Notes: generated from the sequence alone by a model not told the origin. A stretch of 64,000 bases of DNA from JBEKCB01 sp052139675 (GCA_052139675.1 JBKQWE010000065.1:1-64000), one strand, 5' to 3'. Shown: positions 41,783-49,920, counted from the stretch's first letter. Numbers and translations: made by a program.

Positions 41783-41892
41783 TGATTAGTGAAGTGGGGC
41801 TCCTGAACACTGGGCGGCCGCAGAGCACGCCGGCCGGCCTTGCGCGGCGGCGGAATCGGGACCCGCGTTCCGGCAGAGTGAAAGAGCAGGGC

Positions 41893-43344
41893 ATGAAAGC
41901 TCTGGTGGTTTCCACCAACCGCTACCGGAACCCGGCGCCGGTGATGCCGGTCGGCGCGTGCCTGGTGGCCGAGGCGGCCGAACGCGCCGGGCACCGCGTG
42001 GCGCTGCTCGACCTGATGTTCGAGCGCAACCCGGTCCGCGCGCTGGAAGCCGCGCTCGACCGCGAGCGGCCCGACGTGATCGGCCTCTCCGTCCGCAATA
42101 TTGACAACAACGACGCGCAGCGCCCGCGCAACCTCTGCGAGGACCTCGCGCCGCTGATGGCGTCGCTCCGCCGAAAGACTCCGGCGCCGGTGGTGCTCGG
42201 CGGCGCGGCAGTCGGCGTAATGCCCGAGGCGCTGCTGCGATACACCGGCGCTTCCTGGGCGTCGCTCGGCGACGGCGAGGCGGTCTTTCCGGCGCTGCTC
42301 GACGCGCTGGCCGCGGGCCGGCCGCCGCGCGAAACGCCGGGGCTGGCGTGGCTCGAGGACGGCGCGCTGGTCCGCAGCCGCCCCGCGCCGCATTGGCCGC
42401 TCGGTTCCGCCGCGCCGGGCGGAAGGGACGGCTGCCCGGTCCCGGACTACCGGCGCTGGCTGCGGATGAGCTCCTACCGGTCGCTGCTGACGGCCGCGGC
42501 CGTGCAGACCAAGCGCGGCTGCCCGTTCGATTGCGTCTACTGCACGTACGCCGCGCTGGAGGGCCGGACGTACCGCCTCTGCGAGCCGGAAAGCGTCGCA
42601 CGCGCGGTGCGGTCGCTCACCGCGGCGGGAATCCGCGACATCGAGTTCGTGGACAACGTCTTCAACGCTCCGCGCGAACACGGGCAGGCCGTCTGCGAAG
42701 CGCTGGCCCGGGACCGCCACGGCGCGCGCCTGCAGAGCCTGGAACTCTCGCCGCGCTTCCTCGACGACGAGTTACTGAGCGCGATGGAATCGGCGGGATT
42801 CGTCGCGATGGGCGTCACGATCGAGAGCGCGTCGGACGCCGTCCTCGCGCGCATGCGCAAGGGCTTCACCTCTGAGGACGTCCGGCGCGCGGCCGAGGTC
42901 GTCCGCCGGCATCGCATTCCCTGCCTCTGGATCCTGCTCTTCGGCGGACCCGGCGAGACGGAGGCGACCGTGCGCGAGACGCTCGATTTCGTCCATCGGT
43001 CGGTGCGCGCGCAGGACGTGGTCTTCTACAATTGGCGGCTGCGCGTCTATCCCGGCACCGAGCTGGAGCGGATGGCGCGAGCTGAAGGCGTGCTGCAAGG
43101 CCGCCGCGACGGATTGCTCGACCCGGCGTTCTATTTCTCGCCGGGCATGGACCCGGTGCGGCTGGACGAAACGCTGCGGCGCTTCGCGGCGTCGCACCTG
43201 AACTGCGTCAGCCTGGAGTCCGTCGGCCTGCCGCTGCTGCCGATGATCCAGCGCGCGGCCTCGCGGATCGGCGCCCGGCCGCCGATGTGGCGGCACACGC
43301 GCCTGCTGCGCCGCACGCTGAGGCTCTTCGACCGGAGCCTGTGA
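41893..43344 (+). CDS. B12-binding-type radical SAM protein
   Basis: A 483-residue radical SAM enzyme. The N-terminal ~180 residues have the cobalamin-binding-like Rossmann layout (MKALVVSTNRYRNPAPVMPV, then RPDVIGLSVRNID). QTKRGCPFDCVYCTY is the Cys-x3-Cys-x2-Cys motif for the [4Fe-4S] cluster. The barrel continues with IEFVDNVFN, MGVTIESASDAVLARMRKGF and FGGPGETEATV. Such proteins methylate or rearrange lipids and natural products. It sits 126 bp before a type III polyketide synthase on the same strand, so joint work on a polyketide or lipid product is plausible. ATG 41893 starts just after AAAGAGCAG. Confidence 0.85.
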   Translation: MKALVVSTNRYRNPAPVMPVGACLVAEAAERAGHRVALLDLMFERNPVRALEAALDRERPDVIGLSVRNIDNNDAQRPRNLCEDLAPLMASLRRKTPAPVVLGGAAVGVMPEALLRYTGASWASLGDGEAVFPALLDALAAGRPPRETPGLAWLEDGALVRSRPAPHWPLGSAAPGGRDGCPVPDYRRWLRMSSYRSLLTAAAVQTKRGCPFDCVYCTYAALEGRTYRLCEPESVARAVRSLTAAGIRDIEFVDNVFNAPREHGQAVCEALARDRHGARLQSLELSPRFLDDELLSAMESAGFVAMGVTIESASDAVLARMRKGFTSEDVRRAAEVVRRHRIPCLWILLFGGPGETEATVRETLDFVHRSVRAQDVVFYNWRLRVYPGTELERMARAEGVLQGRRDGLLDPAFYFSPGMDPVRLDETLRRFAASHLNCVSLESVGLPLLPMIQRAASRIGARPPMWRHTRLLRRTLRLFDRSL

Positions 43345-43354
43345 AAAATCTTTT

Positions 43355-43441
43355 ACCACGAAGGGCACGAAGGGCACGAAGAATGGAATTGAAAGGGGTG
43401 CTTCTCTCGCTTCTCTTCGTGTCCTTCGTGCCCTTCGTGGT
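43355..43441. repeat. Word-iterated hairpin (CACGAAGGG family)
   Basis: Left arm 43355-43381 and right arm 43415-43441 are inverted copies matching at 26 of 27 positions, built from CACGAAGGG/GCACGAAGG words. It fills the spacer between the radical SAM gene and the type III PKS gene. AAAATCTTTT and AATTCTTTTT flank it on the two sides. Confidence 0.9.
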
Positions 43442-43470
43442 GAAATTCTTTTTGTGACAGGGAGCGCGCG

Positions 43471-44556
43471 TTGCCTTCAAGAGAACCCGCCGTGCGGATC
43501 GCCTCGGTCGCGACGGCCGTGCCGCCGTTCGCCATGGAGCAGCAGAACGCCGGGGCGTACCTGGAAGAGCATTTCGGCGCGCGGCTGACTCCACGCAGCC
43601 GCACGGTCCTGCGGCAGGTGTTCGCCCACCCGAGCGTTCGGAACCGGCACTTCGCGATTGAAGATCCGGCGTCTCTCATTGATGAAGACCCGGACCGGCG
43701 CGTCGCCCGGTTCACCCGCTGGGCGGTTGATCTCTCGGAGCAGGCTGCTCGCAAGGCTTTGGGACAGATTGGCTTAGCGCCGGCGGATATCTCGCGCCTC
43801 GTGGTCAACACCTGCACCGGATATCTCTGCCCCGGCATCGCGACGTACCTGATCGAGCGGCTCGGCCTGGCGCGCGACATCCGCGCGCACGACCTCGTCG
43901 GCAGCGGCTGCGGCGGCGCGGTGGCCGGCCTCCAACTGGCGGAATCGCTCCAGCGCGCGGCGCCCGGAGGCGTGACGCTCTGCGTCGCCGTGGAAATCTG
44001 CAGCGCCACGTTCCAGATGGGCGACGACCTCAGCCTGATCGTCTCGAACGCGCTGTTCTCCGACGGTGCGGCGGCGGCCGTGCTGTGGGACCGCGCGGGC
44101 TTGCCCGCCGAGGCGGGCGGACTGGAGCTCATCGCCGGCGGCAGCCGCTTCGCCCCGGAGCACCGCGACGCCATCCGCTACGTCCACAAGAACGGCCAGC
44201 TCCACAACCAGCTTTCGATCCAGCTCCCGCGGATCGTCCGCGAGCCGACCGCCGAACTGGTGCGCCGCCTGCTTTCGGCGAATGGCCTGCGCGCCGGCGA
44301 CGTCCGGCATTGGGCGCTGCATCCGGGCGGGGAAAAAGTCATCGCATCGCTCCAGGACGCGCTCGGCCTGACCGAGGCGCAGCTTGCGCCCTCGCGCGCC
44401 GTCCTCGCCGAGCACGGCAACATCTCCTCGCCGACCGTCTGGTTCGTGCTGCGGAGGATCCTGGACGCAGGCATCGCCCCCGGCGACTGGTGCATGATGC
44501 TCGCCTTCGGCGCAGGATTCTCCGTCCACGGCCATCTCCTGCGCGCGACGCCCTGA
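43471..44556 (+). CDS. Type III polyketide synthase (chalcone/stilbene synthase family)
   Basis: Homodimeric thiolase-fold enzyme that extends an acyl-CoA starter with malonyl-CoA without an acyl carrier. The 361-residue protein has the full triad: Cys147 in LVGSGCGGAVAGL, His in HWALHPGG and Asn in EHGNISSPT. ASVATAVPPFAMEQQ and GFSVHGHLL are family-typical ends. The start is TTG 43471; no other candidate is near. Residues about 211-217 (LPAEAGG) are coded by the palindromic repeat at 44100-44117. The radical SAM gene upstream is the likely partner. The product (alkylresorcinol, pyrone or other) cannot be predicted. Confidence 0.9.
   Translation: MPSREPAVRIASVATAVPPFAMEQQNAGAYLEEHFGARLTPRSRTVLRQVFAHPSVRNRHFAIEDPASLIDEDPDRRVARFTRWAVDLSEQAARKALGQIGLAPADISRLVVNTCTGYLCPGIATYLIERLGLARDIRAHDLVGSGCGGAVAGLQLAESLQRAAPGGVTLCVAVEICSATFQMGDDLSLIVSNALFSDGAAAAVLWDRAGLPAEAGGLELIAGGSRFAPEHRDAIRYVHKNGQLHNQLSIQLPRIVREPTAELVRRLLSANGLRAGDVRHWALHPGGEKVIASLQDALGLTEAQLAPSRAVLAEHGNISSPTVWFVLRRILDAGIAPGDWCMMLAFGAGFSVHGHLLRATP
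44100..44117. repeat. CCCGCC/GGCGGGCAAG palindrome inside the type III PKS gene
   Basis: Read on the minus strand: CCCGCC, TC, GGCGGGCAAG, an 18-base unit. It is in frame and adds LPAEAGG to the enzyme. Confidence 0.78.
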
Positions 44557-44607
44557 GCCGACGACGGCACAATCGTCTTAGCCGCGAAGAGGCGCAAGGG
44601 ACGGAAG

Positions 44608-44736
44608 GACTCTCACCCGCCGGTGGCGGGATTCTCGCGGGTGAAGGGGCTGATGGAACGCAGGCGCTGGATGATGCCGGGGAGCGCGGCGATCACCGCG
44701 TCCACGTCCGCGTCGGTGTTGTAGCGGCTCAGGCTC
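44608..44736 (-). repeat. Duplicate of the iscS 3' end (129 bp), distal copy
   Basis: These 129 bp match 45524-45652, the last ~40 codons and stop of iscS, with one mismatch. Between the two copies lies an MNT/HEPN module. Here the fragment has no start and continues into nothing; the HEPN stop codon (44729-44731) lies inside it. A weaker match of 16 bases continues at 44581-44596. Confidence 0.92.
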
Positions 44737-45124
44737 GAAGCTGCTCGCGAGCCCACTCCACGCATCGCGACGCAAAAGCCAAGGCTTGCTGATATTCTTC
44801 TTCCGTGACAGGTTCGAACAAGCCCGGGTAGCGAGTCTCGACTGCGTAATCCGTCAGTTGCTTCGATTCCCGCACGTCATCAGGAATTGTCTGGCCGGAT
44901 TCTTCCAGCAGACGGAGCAATTCGCCAATATCATGGACATATGGGAAGCGCACGTTCCGATGGATCAGGAGCGCTTTCAAAGCCTTTTCTGCGGCTTGCT
45001 GCGCGTTGAAGCACAGGTCTTCCAGATATACCCCAAGGCCGCGCGCCTTCGCCTGCGCGATGTTGCTCTCGGCGCGATTGAGCCATTCCTGGGGATCGTC
45101 GGGAGCGAAACGCTCAGGCGGCAT
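44729..45124 (-). CDS. HEPN-domain protein of the second MNT/HEPN pair
   Basis: A 131-residue helical protein. DDPQEWLNRAESNIAQAKAR opens the fold, LCFNAQQAAEKALKALLI is the HEPN core and YAVETRYPG lies in the second half. The start at 45124 overlaps the nucleotidyltransferase gene by 11 bp. The last two codons and the stop lie in the duplicated iscS segment (44608-44736), so the 3' end of this gene is also the insertion border. GC content is lower than that of iscS. Toxic RNase activity is known for related HEPN proteins but not shown by motif here. Confidence 0.82.
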   Translation of the reverse strand: MPPERFAPDDPQEWLNRAESNIAQAKARGLGVYLEDLCFNAQQAAEKALKALLIHRNVRFPYVHDIGELLRLLEESGQTIPDDVRESKQLTDYAVETRYPGLFEPVTEEEYQQALAFASRCVEWAREQLRA

Positions 45125-45425
45125 AAACGACTTTACCTTCCCTAAGGGCCGGCTCCAGGACCAGGGCTGGAGAATGCCCGTACCGCTCGACGTCTTCTGG
45201 CGTGACGACGATGATATCGAGAGCGCAGCCCATGCCGGCGACCTTGCTGTAAATCTGCATCGCCAGGGTCCGGCGGCGAGGACAGGACTTTATGATTAAA
45301 AGGTCCAAGTCGCTGTTTGGACCCATTGCACCCTTTGCGGCGGACCCGAAAAGAATAATCTTCTCCGGCTGTGCCACTTCAACGATTCTTCGGATGATTC
45401 TATCCAAGAGTTCGTGATCAATCAT
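45114..45425 (-). CDS. MNT-type nucleotidyltransferase of the second MNT/HEPN pair
   Basis: A 103-residue nucleotidyltransferase. KIILFGSAAKGAMGPNSDLDLL holds the GSxxxG and DxD motif; ALDIIVVTPEDVERYG gives the third acid. ATG 45425 follows AAAAGGAG. It precedes the HEPN gene, the canonical antitoxin-toxin order. It is not closely similar in sequence to the 41092 protein, so the two modules are separate acquisitions rather than a recent duplication. Confidence 0.84.
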   Translation of the reverse strand: MIDHELLDRIIRRIVEVAQPEKIILFGSAAKGAMGPNSDLDLLIIKSCPRRRTLAMQIYSKVAGMGCALDIIVVTPEDVERYGHSPALVLEPALREGKVVYAA

Positions 45426-45442
45426 CGGTCGCGTGCTCCTTT

Positions 45443-45482
45443 TATCGTGCACCATGCTATCGTGCGGCAGGACGCACGTCAA
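45443..45482 (-). promoter_or_regulatory. Promoter and direct-repeat operator of the second MNT/HEPN module
   Basis: Minus strand: TTGACG (45482-45477), 17 bp, TAGCAT (45459-45454). Two TATCGTGC direct repeats (45443-45450 and 45458-45465) overlap the -10 box and the leader and may be an operator. Confidence 0.65.
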
Positions 45483-45523
45483 GATTCACGATGCCGTCGC
45501 ACGGGGCCGCAAAGAGGCGCACC

Positions 45524-45652
45524 GACTCTCAGCCGCCGGTGGCGGGATTCTCGCGGGTGAAGGGGCTGATGGAACGCAGGCGCTGGATGATGCCGGGGAG
45601 CGCGGCGATCACCGCGTCCACGTCCGCGTCGGTGTTGTAGCGGCTCAGGCTC
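45524..45652 (-). repeat. iscS 3' end, proximal copy of the 129-bp duplication
   Basis: The 3' part of the intact iscS gene, repeated at 44608-44736 in the same orientation. Confidence 0.92.
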
Positions 45653-46704
45653 ATGCGGATGGAGCCGTGGGCGAAGGTGAATGGGATGCCCATGGCGCGC
45701 AGGACGTGCGAGGGTTCGAGCGAGCCGGAGGTGCACGCGGAGCCGGATGAGGCGCAGATGCCGGCCTGGTCGAGCAGCAGCAGGATCGCTTCGCCCTCGA
45801 CGAATTCGTACGAGATGTTGCTGGTGTTCGGCAGGCGCTCTTTGGCGCTGCCGTTGCGGCGCGAGTCCGGGACGCGCGCGAGGAGTTCTTTTTCGAGCCG
45901 GTCGCGCAGCGCCGGGATGCGCGTGTTCTCGTCGGCCATGGCGCTTTTCGCCAGCTCGGCCGCCTTGCCGAGGGCGACGATCGAGGCGACGTTCTCCGTC
46001 CCCGCGCGCCGCCCGTGCTCCTGGTGGCCGCCGATCATGCACGGCGTGAACCGCGTGCCTTTGCGGACGTACAGCACGCCGACGCCTTTCGGCGCGTGCA
46101 GTTTATGCCCGCTGAGCGAGAGCATGTCCACGGCGGTGCGCTTGAGGTCGAGCGGCAGCTTGCCGACGGACTGGACCGCGTCGGTGTGGAAGAGGATGCC
46201 GCGCTCGCGGCACAGTTCGGCGATGCGCTCGATCGGGAAGAGGACGCCCGTCTCGTTGTTCGCGTGCATGACCGTGACGATGGCCGTGTCCGGCGCGAGC
46301 GCGGCCTCGATCTCGGCCAGGTCGAGCAGACCCTCGGGGTTGACGGAGATCTCGGTGACCCGATAGCCATGGTCGGCCAGCCACCGGCAGAACGAGTGCA
46401 CGGCGGGATGCTCGACGCGCGTGGTGACGATGTGGCGCCTGGCCGGATCGGTCTCGAGGCCGCTGCGGATGGCGCTCACGTCGCTCTCCGTGCCGCAACT
46501 GGTGAAGACGATCTCCTCCGGCTCGGCGCCGATGAGGGCGGCGACCTGCTCGCGCGCCTTGCGGATGTCGTGGGCGACGGTCCCGCCGAAGGTGTGCATG
46601 GAGGACGGGTTGCCGTAGCGGTCCTTGAGGAACGGCAGCATGACCTCGAGCACCTCGGGCGCCACGGCGGTCGTCGCGTTGTTGTCGAGATAGACCACCT
46701 TCAT
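45529..46704 (-). CDS. iscS: Cysteine desulfurase, IscS/NifS family
   Basis: PLP enzyme taking sulfur from cysteine for Fe-S clusters and tRNA thiolation (it would feed MnmA). The 391-residue protein has YLDNNATTAVAPEVLE at the start, TSCGTESDVSAI, HANNETGVLFPI, LSGHKLHAPKGVG with the PLP Lys, and SSGSACTSGSLEPSHVL with the catalytic Cys in a long loop, as in class I enzymes. Its ATG overlaps nifU by four bases. The gene is intact; its last 129 bp are duplicated beyond the neighbouring toxin-antitoxin cassette. Confidence 0.95.
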   Translation of the reverse strand: MKVVYLDNNATTAVAPEVLEVMLPFLKDRYGNPSSMHTFGGTVAHDIRKAREQVAALIGAEPEEIVFTSCGTESDVSAIRSGLETDPARRHIVTTRVEHPAVHSFCRWLADHGYRVTEISVNPEGLLDLAEIEAALAPDTAIVTVMHANNETGVLFPIERIAELCRERGILFHTDAVQSVGKLPLDLKRTAVDMLSLSGHKLHAPKGVGVLYVRKGTRFTPCMIGGHQEHGRRAGTENVASIVALGKAAELAKSAMADENTRIPALRDRLEKELLARVPDSRRNGSAKERLPNTSNISYEFVEGEAILLLLDQAGICASSGSACTSGSLEPSHVLRAMGIPFTFAHGSIRMSLSRYNTDADVDAVIAALPGIIQRLRSISPFTRENPATGG

Positions 46705-47546
46705 TTGGGCGCCTCCTCAAGGACGAGATCGGGGTCCACGATCTCGCGCAGTTTCTTCTCGACGTAGCCGCGGAGCGTGGCCTCGGCGCCGATGCAATGG
46801 GCGCACGTGCCGCGCAGCGCCACGGTGACGCGGTTGCCGTCCACGTCCACCAGCTCGATGTCGCCGCCGTCGGTGCGAAGCGCGGGGCCGATCTCGCGGT
46901 CGAGCGTTTCCTGGATCAGCCTGATCTTCTGGATGTTCGTCAGCCGCCGGCCCGACGCGGCCTGCGGCCCCGCGGCGCGCGCCTCGGCCGCGACTTCGGC
47001 GATCAGCTCCTCGATCAGCGGCTTGCACCCGCCGCAGCCGCCGCCGGCCTTCGTGTAATGGGTGACGTCCTCGACCGTCTTGAGCCGGTTCTCGCGGACG
47101 ACGCGCTTGATCTCCTCGTCCGTCACGCCGAAGCACTTGCAGATGACGTTGCCCTGCTGGTGCTTCGCGGCGCCCTGGCCGCGGTAGTTGGCGATGGCCG
47201 CTTCGAGGGCCTCGCGTCCCATCACCGAGCAATGCATCTTCTCCGGCGGGATGCCGCCGAGGTAATCGGCGATGTCCTGGTTCGTGATGCGCGAGGCCTC
47301 CTCGACCGACTTGCCCTTGACCATCTCGGTGAGCGCCGAGGCGGAAGCGATGGCGCTGCCGCAGCCGAAGGTCTTAAATTTCGCCTCCTCGATCACGCCG
47401 GTGCGGTCGTCCACTTTCAGGAAGAGCTTCAGCGCGTCGCCGCACGCAAGCGAGCCGACCTCGCCCACGCCGCTGGGCTTCTCGATCTCGCCCACGTTCC
47501 GCGGATGGAAGAAATGATCTTTGAGCTTCTCGGAATAGTCCCACAT
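46701..47546 (-). CDS. nifU: NifU, three-domain Fe-S cluster scaffold
   Basis: Scaffold for Fe-S assembly with all three NifU domains in 281 residues. The IscU-like N-terminus has SLACGDALKL, TFGCGSAIASAS and MHCSVMGREAL with three ligand Cys. The central BFD-like [2Fe-2S] domain has VICKCFGVTDEEIKRVVREN and GGGCGGCKPLIEE. The Nfu C-terminus has RGTCAHCIGAEATLRGY with CxxC. The full NifU layout with IscS is typical of organisms that use NIF-type assembly for general metabolism. GAGAGGAGAAGG precedes the ATG, and a promoter with an IscR-like operator lies 40 bp upstream. Confidence 0.95.
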   Translation of the reverse strand: MWDYSEKLKDHFFHPRNVGEIEKPSGVGEVGSLACGDALKLFLKVDDRTGVIEEAKFKTFGCGSAIASASALTEMVKGKSVEEASRITNQDIADYLGGIPPEKMHCSVMGREALEAAIANYRGQGAAKHQQGNVICKCFGVTDEEIKRVVRENRLKTVEDVTHYTKAGGGCGGCKPLIEELIAEVAAEARAAGPQAASGRRLTNIQKIRLIQETLDREIGPALRTDGGDIELVDVDGNRVTVALRGTCAHCIGAEATLRGYVEKKLREIVDPDLVLEEAPK

Positions 47547-47586
47547 GGTCGCCTTCTCCTCTCTGGCCCGATTCCCCTCGATCCAC

Positions 47587-47622
47587 ATAGTTTATTATAT
47601 CGCTCAGGTATCGCGCGGGCAA
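47587..47622 (-). promoter_or_regulatory. nifU-iscS promoter with a likely IscR-type operator
   Basis: Minus strand: TTGCCC (47622-47617), 17 bp, perfect TATAAT (47599-47594). The 25 bp at 47611-47587 start with ATACCTGA and end with AACTAT, fitting the IscR type 1 pattern (ATASYYGACT, three W, YAGTCRRSTAT) at 21 of 25 positions and covering the -10 box. An Rrf2/IscR gene is not in the window. Confidence 0.65.
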
Positions 47623-47628
47623 CCGATG

Positions 47629-47657
47629 TTGACCTCTGCGTCGCGCGGATGTAGCAT
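47629..47657 (+). promoter_or_regulatory. Sigma-70 promoter for the 47664 gene
   Basis: TTGACC (47629-47634), 17 bp, TAGCAT (47652-47657). The ATG follows six bases after the -10 box, so transcription would start at or next to the ATG (leaderless). Confidence 0.6.
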
Positions 47658-47663
47658 GTCGGC

Positions 47664-47984
47664 ATGGAGCGCGAAAAGAAACATCCCGGCGCAAAGTCCA
47701 AGGCGACCTCGGAACCGGACGCGATGGCCCGGCTGGTCGGCTCGGTCGTCGTGCTCGACACGTCCACGCCTTACGTCTACCTGGGCCGGCTCAAGGAATG
47801 GCAGGAGCATTACCTGGTGCTCAGCGACGCGGACGTGCACGACACCTCCGAAGGGCACAGCGGCAAGGACCTGTACGTCCTCGAGGCGCGGCGCAACGGC
47901 GTCCAGAAGAACCGGAACGAGGTGACTGTCCGGCGGAGCCTGGTGGTCAGCGTCTCGAAGATTGACGACGTGGTGCTTTACTGA
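47664..47984 (+). CDS. Small conserved hypothetical protein
   Basis: A 106-residue soluble protein. After a charged tail, VGSVVVLDTSTPYVYLGRL and HYLVLSDADVHDTSEGHS form a beta-rich core; the end VRRSLVVSVSKIDDVVLY is also strand-like. Similar small proteins (VVLDT, ADVHD, SVSxxDDV) are familiar to me from planctomycete-type genomes, but I cannot name a family. It starts divergently from nifU and ends 8 bp before the UPF0178 gene. Its promoter places the ATG at the transcription start. Confidence 0.6.
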   Translation: MEREKKHPGAKSKATSEPDAMARLVGSVVVLDTSTPYVYLGRLKEWQEHYLVLSDADVHDTSEGHSGKDLYVLEARRNGVQKNRNEVTVRRSLVVSVSKIDDVVLY

Positions 47985-47992
47985 GCCGCCGC

Positions 47993-48442
47993 ATGAAGTC
48001 GCGCGTGCTGGTGGATGCGGACGCCTGCCCGGTCCGGCGCGAAATCGCCCGCGCGGCGGAACGTTGCGGAATCGAGGCGCTGTTCTTTGCGAATTCGTCG
48101 CAGGAGGCGGCCGATTCCTCGAACCCGCGGACGGTGCGCGTGGACGACCGGCCCGATGCGGCCGATTTCGCCATCGCGACGCAATGCCGCGCAGGCGACC
48201 TGGTGGTGACCGACGACATCGGCCTGGCCGCGCTCGTCACCGGCAAAGGAGCGAGCGCGATTTCCAGCCGAGGCCGCTTCTTCCGCCCCGAGGTTCTTCC
48301 GCTGCTGCTCGCCGAGCGCCATCGCTCGCGGAAGGCGCGCCGCGCCGGCGGCCGAACGCGCGGCCCGCGCGCCCTGACTGCCGCGGACCGCCGCCGGTTC
48401 GCCGCCGCCCTGGATGAATGGCTCCGGCGGAACGAATCCTGA
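47993..48442 (+). CDS. UPF0178 (YaiI/YqxD, DUF188) family protein
   Basis: A 149-residue protein of the DUF188 family, related to PIN/NYN-type nuclease folds. VLVDADACPVRREIARAAER is the acidic N-terminal motif, VDDRPDAADFAI and DLVVTDDIGLAALV follow, and the C-terminal half is Arg-rich (KARRAGGRTRGPRALTAADR). RNase activity is plausible from the fold, with no substrate known. It probably shares the transcript of the small gene upstream. Confidence 0.85.
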   Translation: MKSRVLVDADACPVRREIARAAERCGIEALFFANSSQEAADSSNPRTVRVDDRPDAADFAIATQCRAGDLVVTDDIGLAALVTGKGASAISSRGRFFRPEVLPLLLAERHRSRKARRAGGRTRGPRALTAADRRRFAAALDEWLRRNES

Positions 48443-48480
48443 ACGGCGCCGACACGCCTCGCCTGAACCCGCCGCGCCGC

Positions 48481-48509
48481 TTGACCATCCCAATGCGCCG
48501 TCATACAAT
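48481..48509 (+). promoter_or_regulatory. Sigma-70 promoter for the PIN-PhoH gene
   Basis: TTGACC (48481-48486), 17 bp, TACAAT (48504-48509), five of six matches in each box. It lies about 55 bp before the ATG at 48566. Confidence 0.75.
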
Positions 48510-48565
48510 CACGCTGTGCGCCGAAGCCGCTGAAACTTCCCGGTTTGCGAGAGGGACGGAAACCT

Positions 48566-49873
48566 ATGAAGAAAAGCTTCGTCCTGGACACGAACGTTCT
48601 CCTTCACAACCCTGCCGCGATCGAGTCGTTCGCGGACAACGAGGTGGTGATCCCGATGGACGTGATCGAGGAGCTCGACCGGTTCAAGGGGCAGAACAAC
48701 GAGCTCGGGCGCAACGCGCGGCAGGTGGTCCGCACGCTCGACCGCCTCCGCGGCCAGGGCAGCCTGCGCGACGGCGTGACGCTCAAGGAGACCGGCGGAA
48801 CGGTGCGCGTCGCGCTCGAGCCCGGCGCGCTCGAGGGCACCGGCCTGCGGCTCAGCCTGCCCGACAACCGCATCGTCGCCGTCGCCAATGAGATCATGAA
48901 CTCGGGCCGGCCGGTGATCTTCGTCTCGAAGGACGTGAACGCCCGCATCAAGGCCGACGCGCTCGGCATCAAGACGATGGACTTCGAGAAGGAGAAGGTG
49001 GACTTCGACACGCTGTACTGCGGCTGGCGCGAACTGGCGATCCCGGGCGACTCCATTGACCAGCTCCACGCGCGGAAGTTCCTGCCGAACGACGGCCTGG
49101 GCCTGATCCCGAACGAGTTCGGCGTCTTCCGCGACGCGGCGAACCCGAAGCATACCGCGCTGGCGCGCTGCGCGCCGGACGGCAAGAGCGTCGGCCTGCT
49201 CCGCTACGGCGAGGCGAAACCGATGGGCGTCACCGCGCGGAACATGCAGCAGCGCATGGCCATCGAGCTGCTCTGCAGCGAAGAGATCCAGCTCGTCAGC
49301 CTGGTCGGCCAGGCCGGCACCGGCAAGACGCTCCTGGCGCTCGCCTGCGGGCTGGCGCAGGTCATGCACGAGCGGCGCTACGACAAGGTGCTCGTCTCGC
49401 GGCCGATCATGCCGCTGGGCAAGGACATCGGCTACCTGCCCGGCTCCGTCGAGGAGAAGCTCGGCCACTGGATGCTGCCGATCTACGACAACCTCGAATA
49501 TCTCCTGACGCTCAAGGGCGGCAAGTCCGAGCCCGGGAAGAAGGTCGAGGACTTCCTGCGGTCGGGCGTCATCCAGCTCGAGGCGCTGACGTACATCCGC
49601 GGCCGCAGCATCCCGCGCGAGTTCATGATCGTGGACGAGGCGCAGAACCTCACGCCGCACGAGGTCAAGACCATCGTCAGCCGCGCCGGAGAGGACACCA
49701 AAGTCGTGCTCACCGGCGACCCGTACCAGATTGACAATCCTTACCTCGACGCGAGCAGCAACGGGCTGACGTACACCGCCGAGCGGCTCAAGGGCAAGGC
49801 GCTCTTCGGCCACGTGACGCTGACGCGCTCCGAGCGCAGCGAGCTGGCCTCGCTGGCCGCGGCGGAGCTGTAA
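48566..49873 (+). CDS. PhoH2-type protein: PIN nuclease fused to PhoH ATPase
   Basis: A 435-residue fusion. The N-terminal PIN domain (residues ~1-140) has FVLDTNVLLHNP, VIEELDRFK and VSKDVNARIKADALG with the acidic residues kept. The PhoH ATPase follows: VGQAGTGKTLLALA (Walker A), SRPIMPLGKDIGYLPG, EALTYIRGRSIPREF and MIVDEAQNLTPHE (Walker B), TGDPYQID. PhoH2 proteins elsewhere act as RNA helicase/RNases. ATG 48566 is preferred over a GTG-like upstream codon because the PIN motif begins at residue 5. It has its own strong promoter and is followed after 47 bp by the CvpA-like gene. Confidence 0.9.
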   Translation: MKKSFVLDTNVLLHNPAAIESFADNEVVIPMDVIEELDRFKGQNNELGRNARQVVRTLDRLRGQGSLRDGVTLKETGGTVRVALEPGALEGTGLRLSLPDNRIVAVANEIMNSGRPVIFVSKDVNARIKADALGIKTMDFEKEKVDFDTLYCGWRELAIPGDSIDQLHARKFLPNDGLGLIPNEFGVFRDAANPKHTALARCAPDGKSVGLLRYGEAKPMGVTARNMQQRMAIELLCSEEIQLVSLVGQAGTGKTLLALACGLAQVMHERRYDKVLVSRPIMPLGKDIGYLPGSVEEKLGHWMLPIYDNLEYLLTLKGGKSEPGKKVEDFLRSGVIQLEALTYIRGRSIPREFMIVDEAQNLTPHEVKTIVSRAGEDTKVVLTGDPYQIDNPYLDASSNGLTYTAERLKGKALFGHVTLTRSERSELASLAAAEL

Positions 49874-49920
49874 ATTCAAGGAGCGCGGAGGAGAAGGCGC
49901 CGCGGCGACGGAGACGAAGC

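Noticed and set aside
44608..44736. A second iscS gene or separate short gene
   Set aside because: The segment is a 129-bp copy of the iscS end without start or catalytic part; it is best seen as a duplication border.
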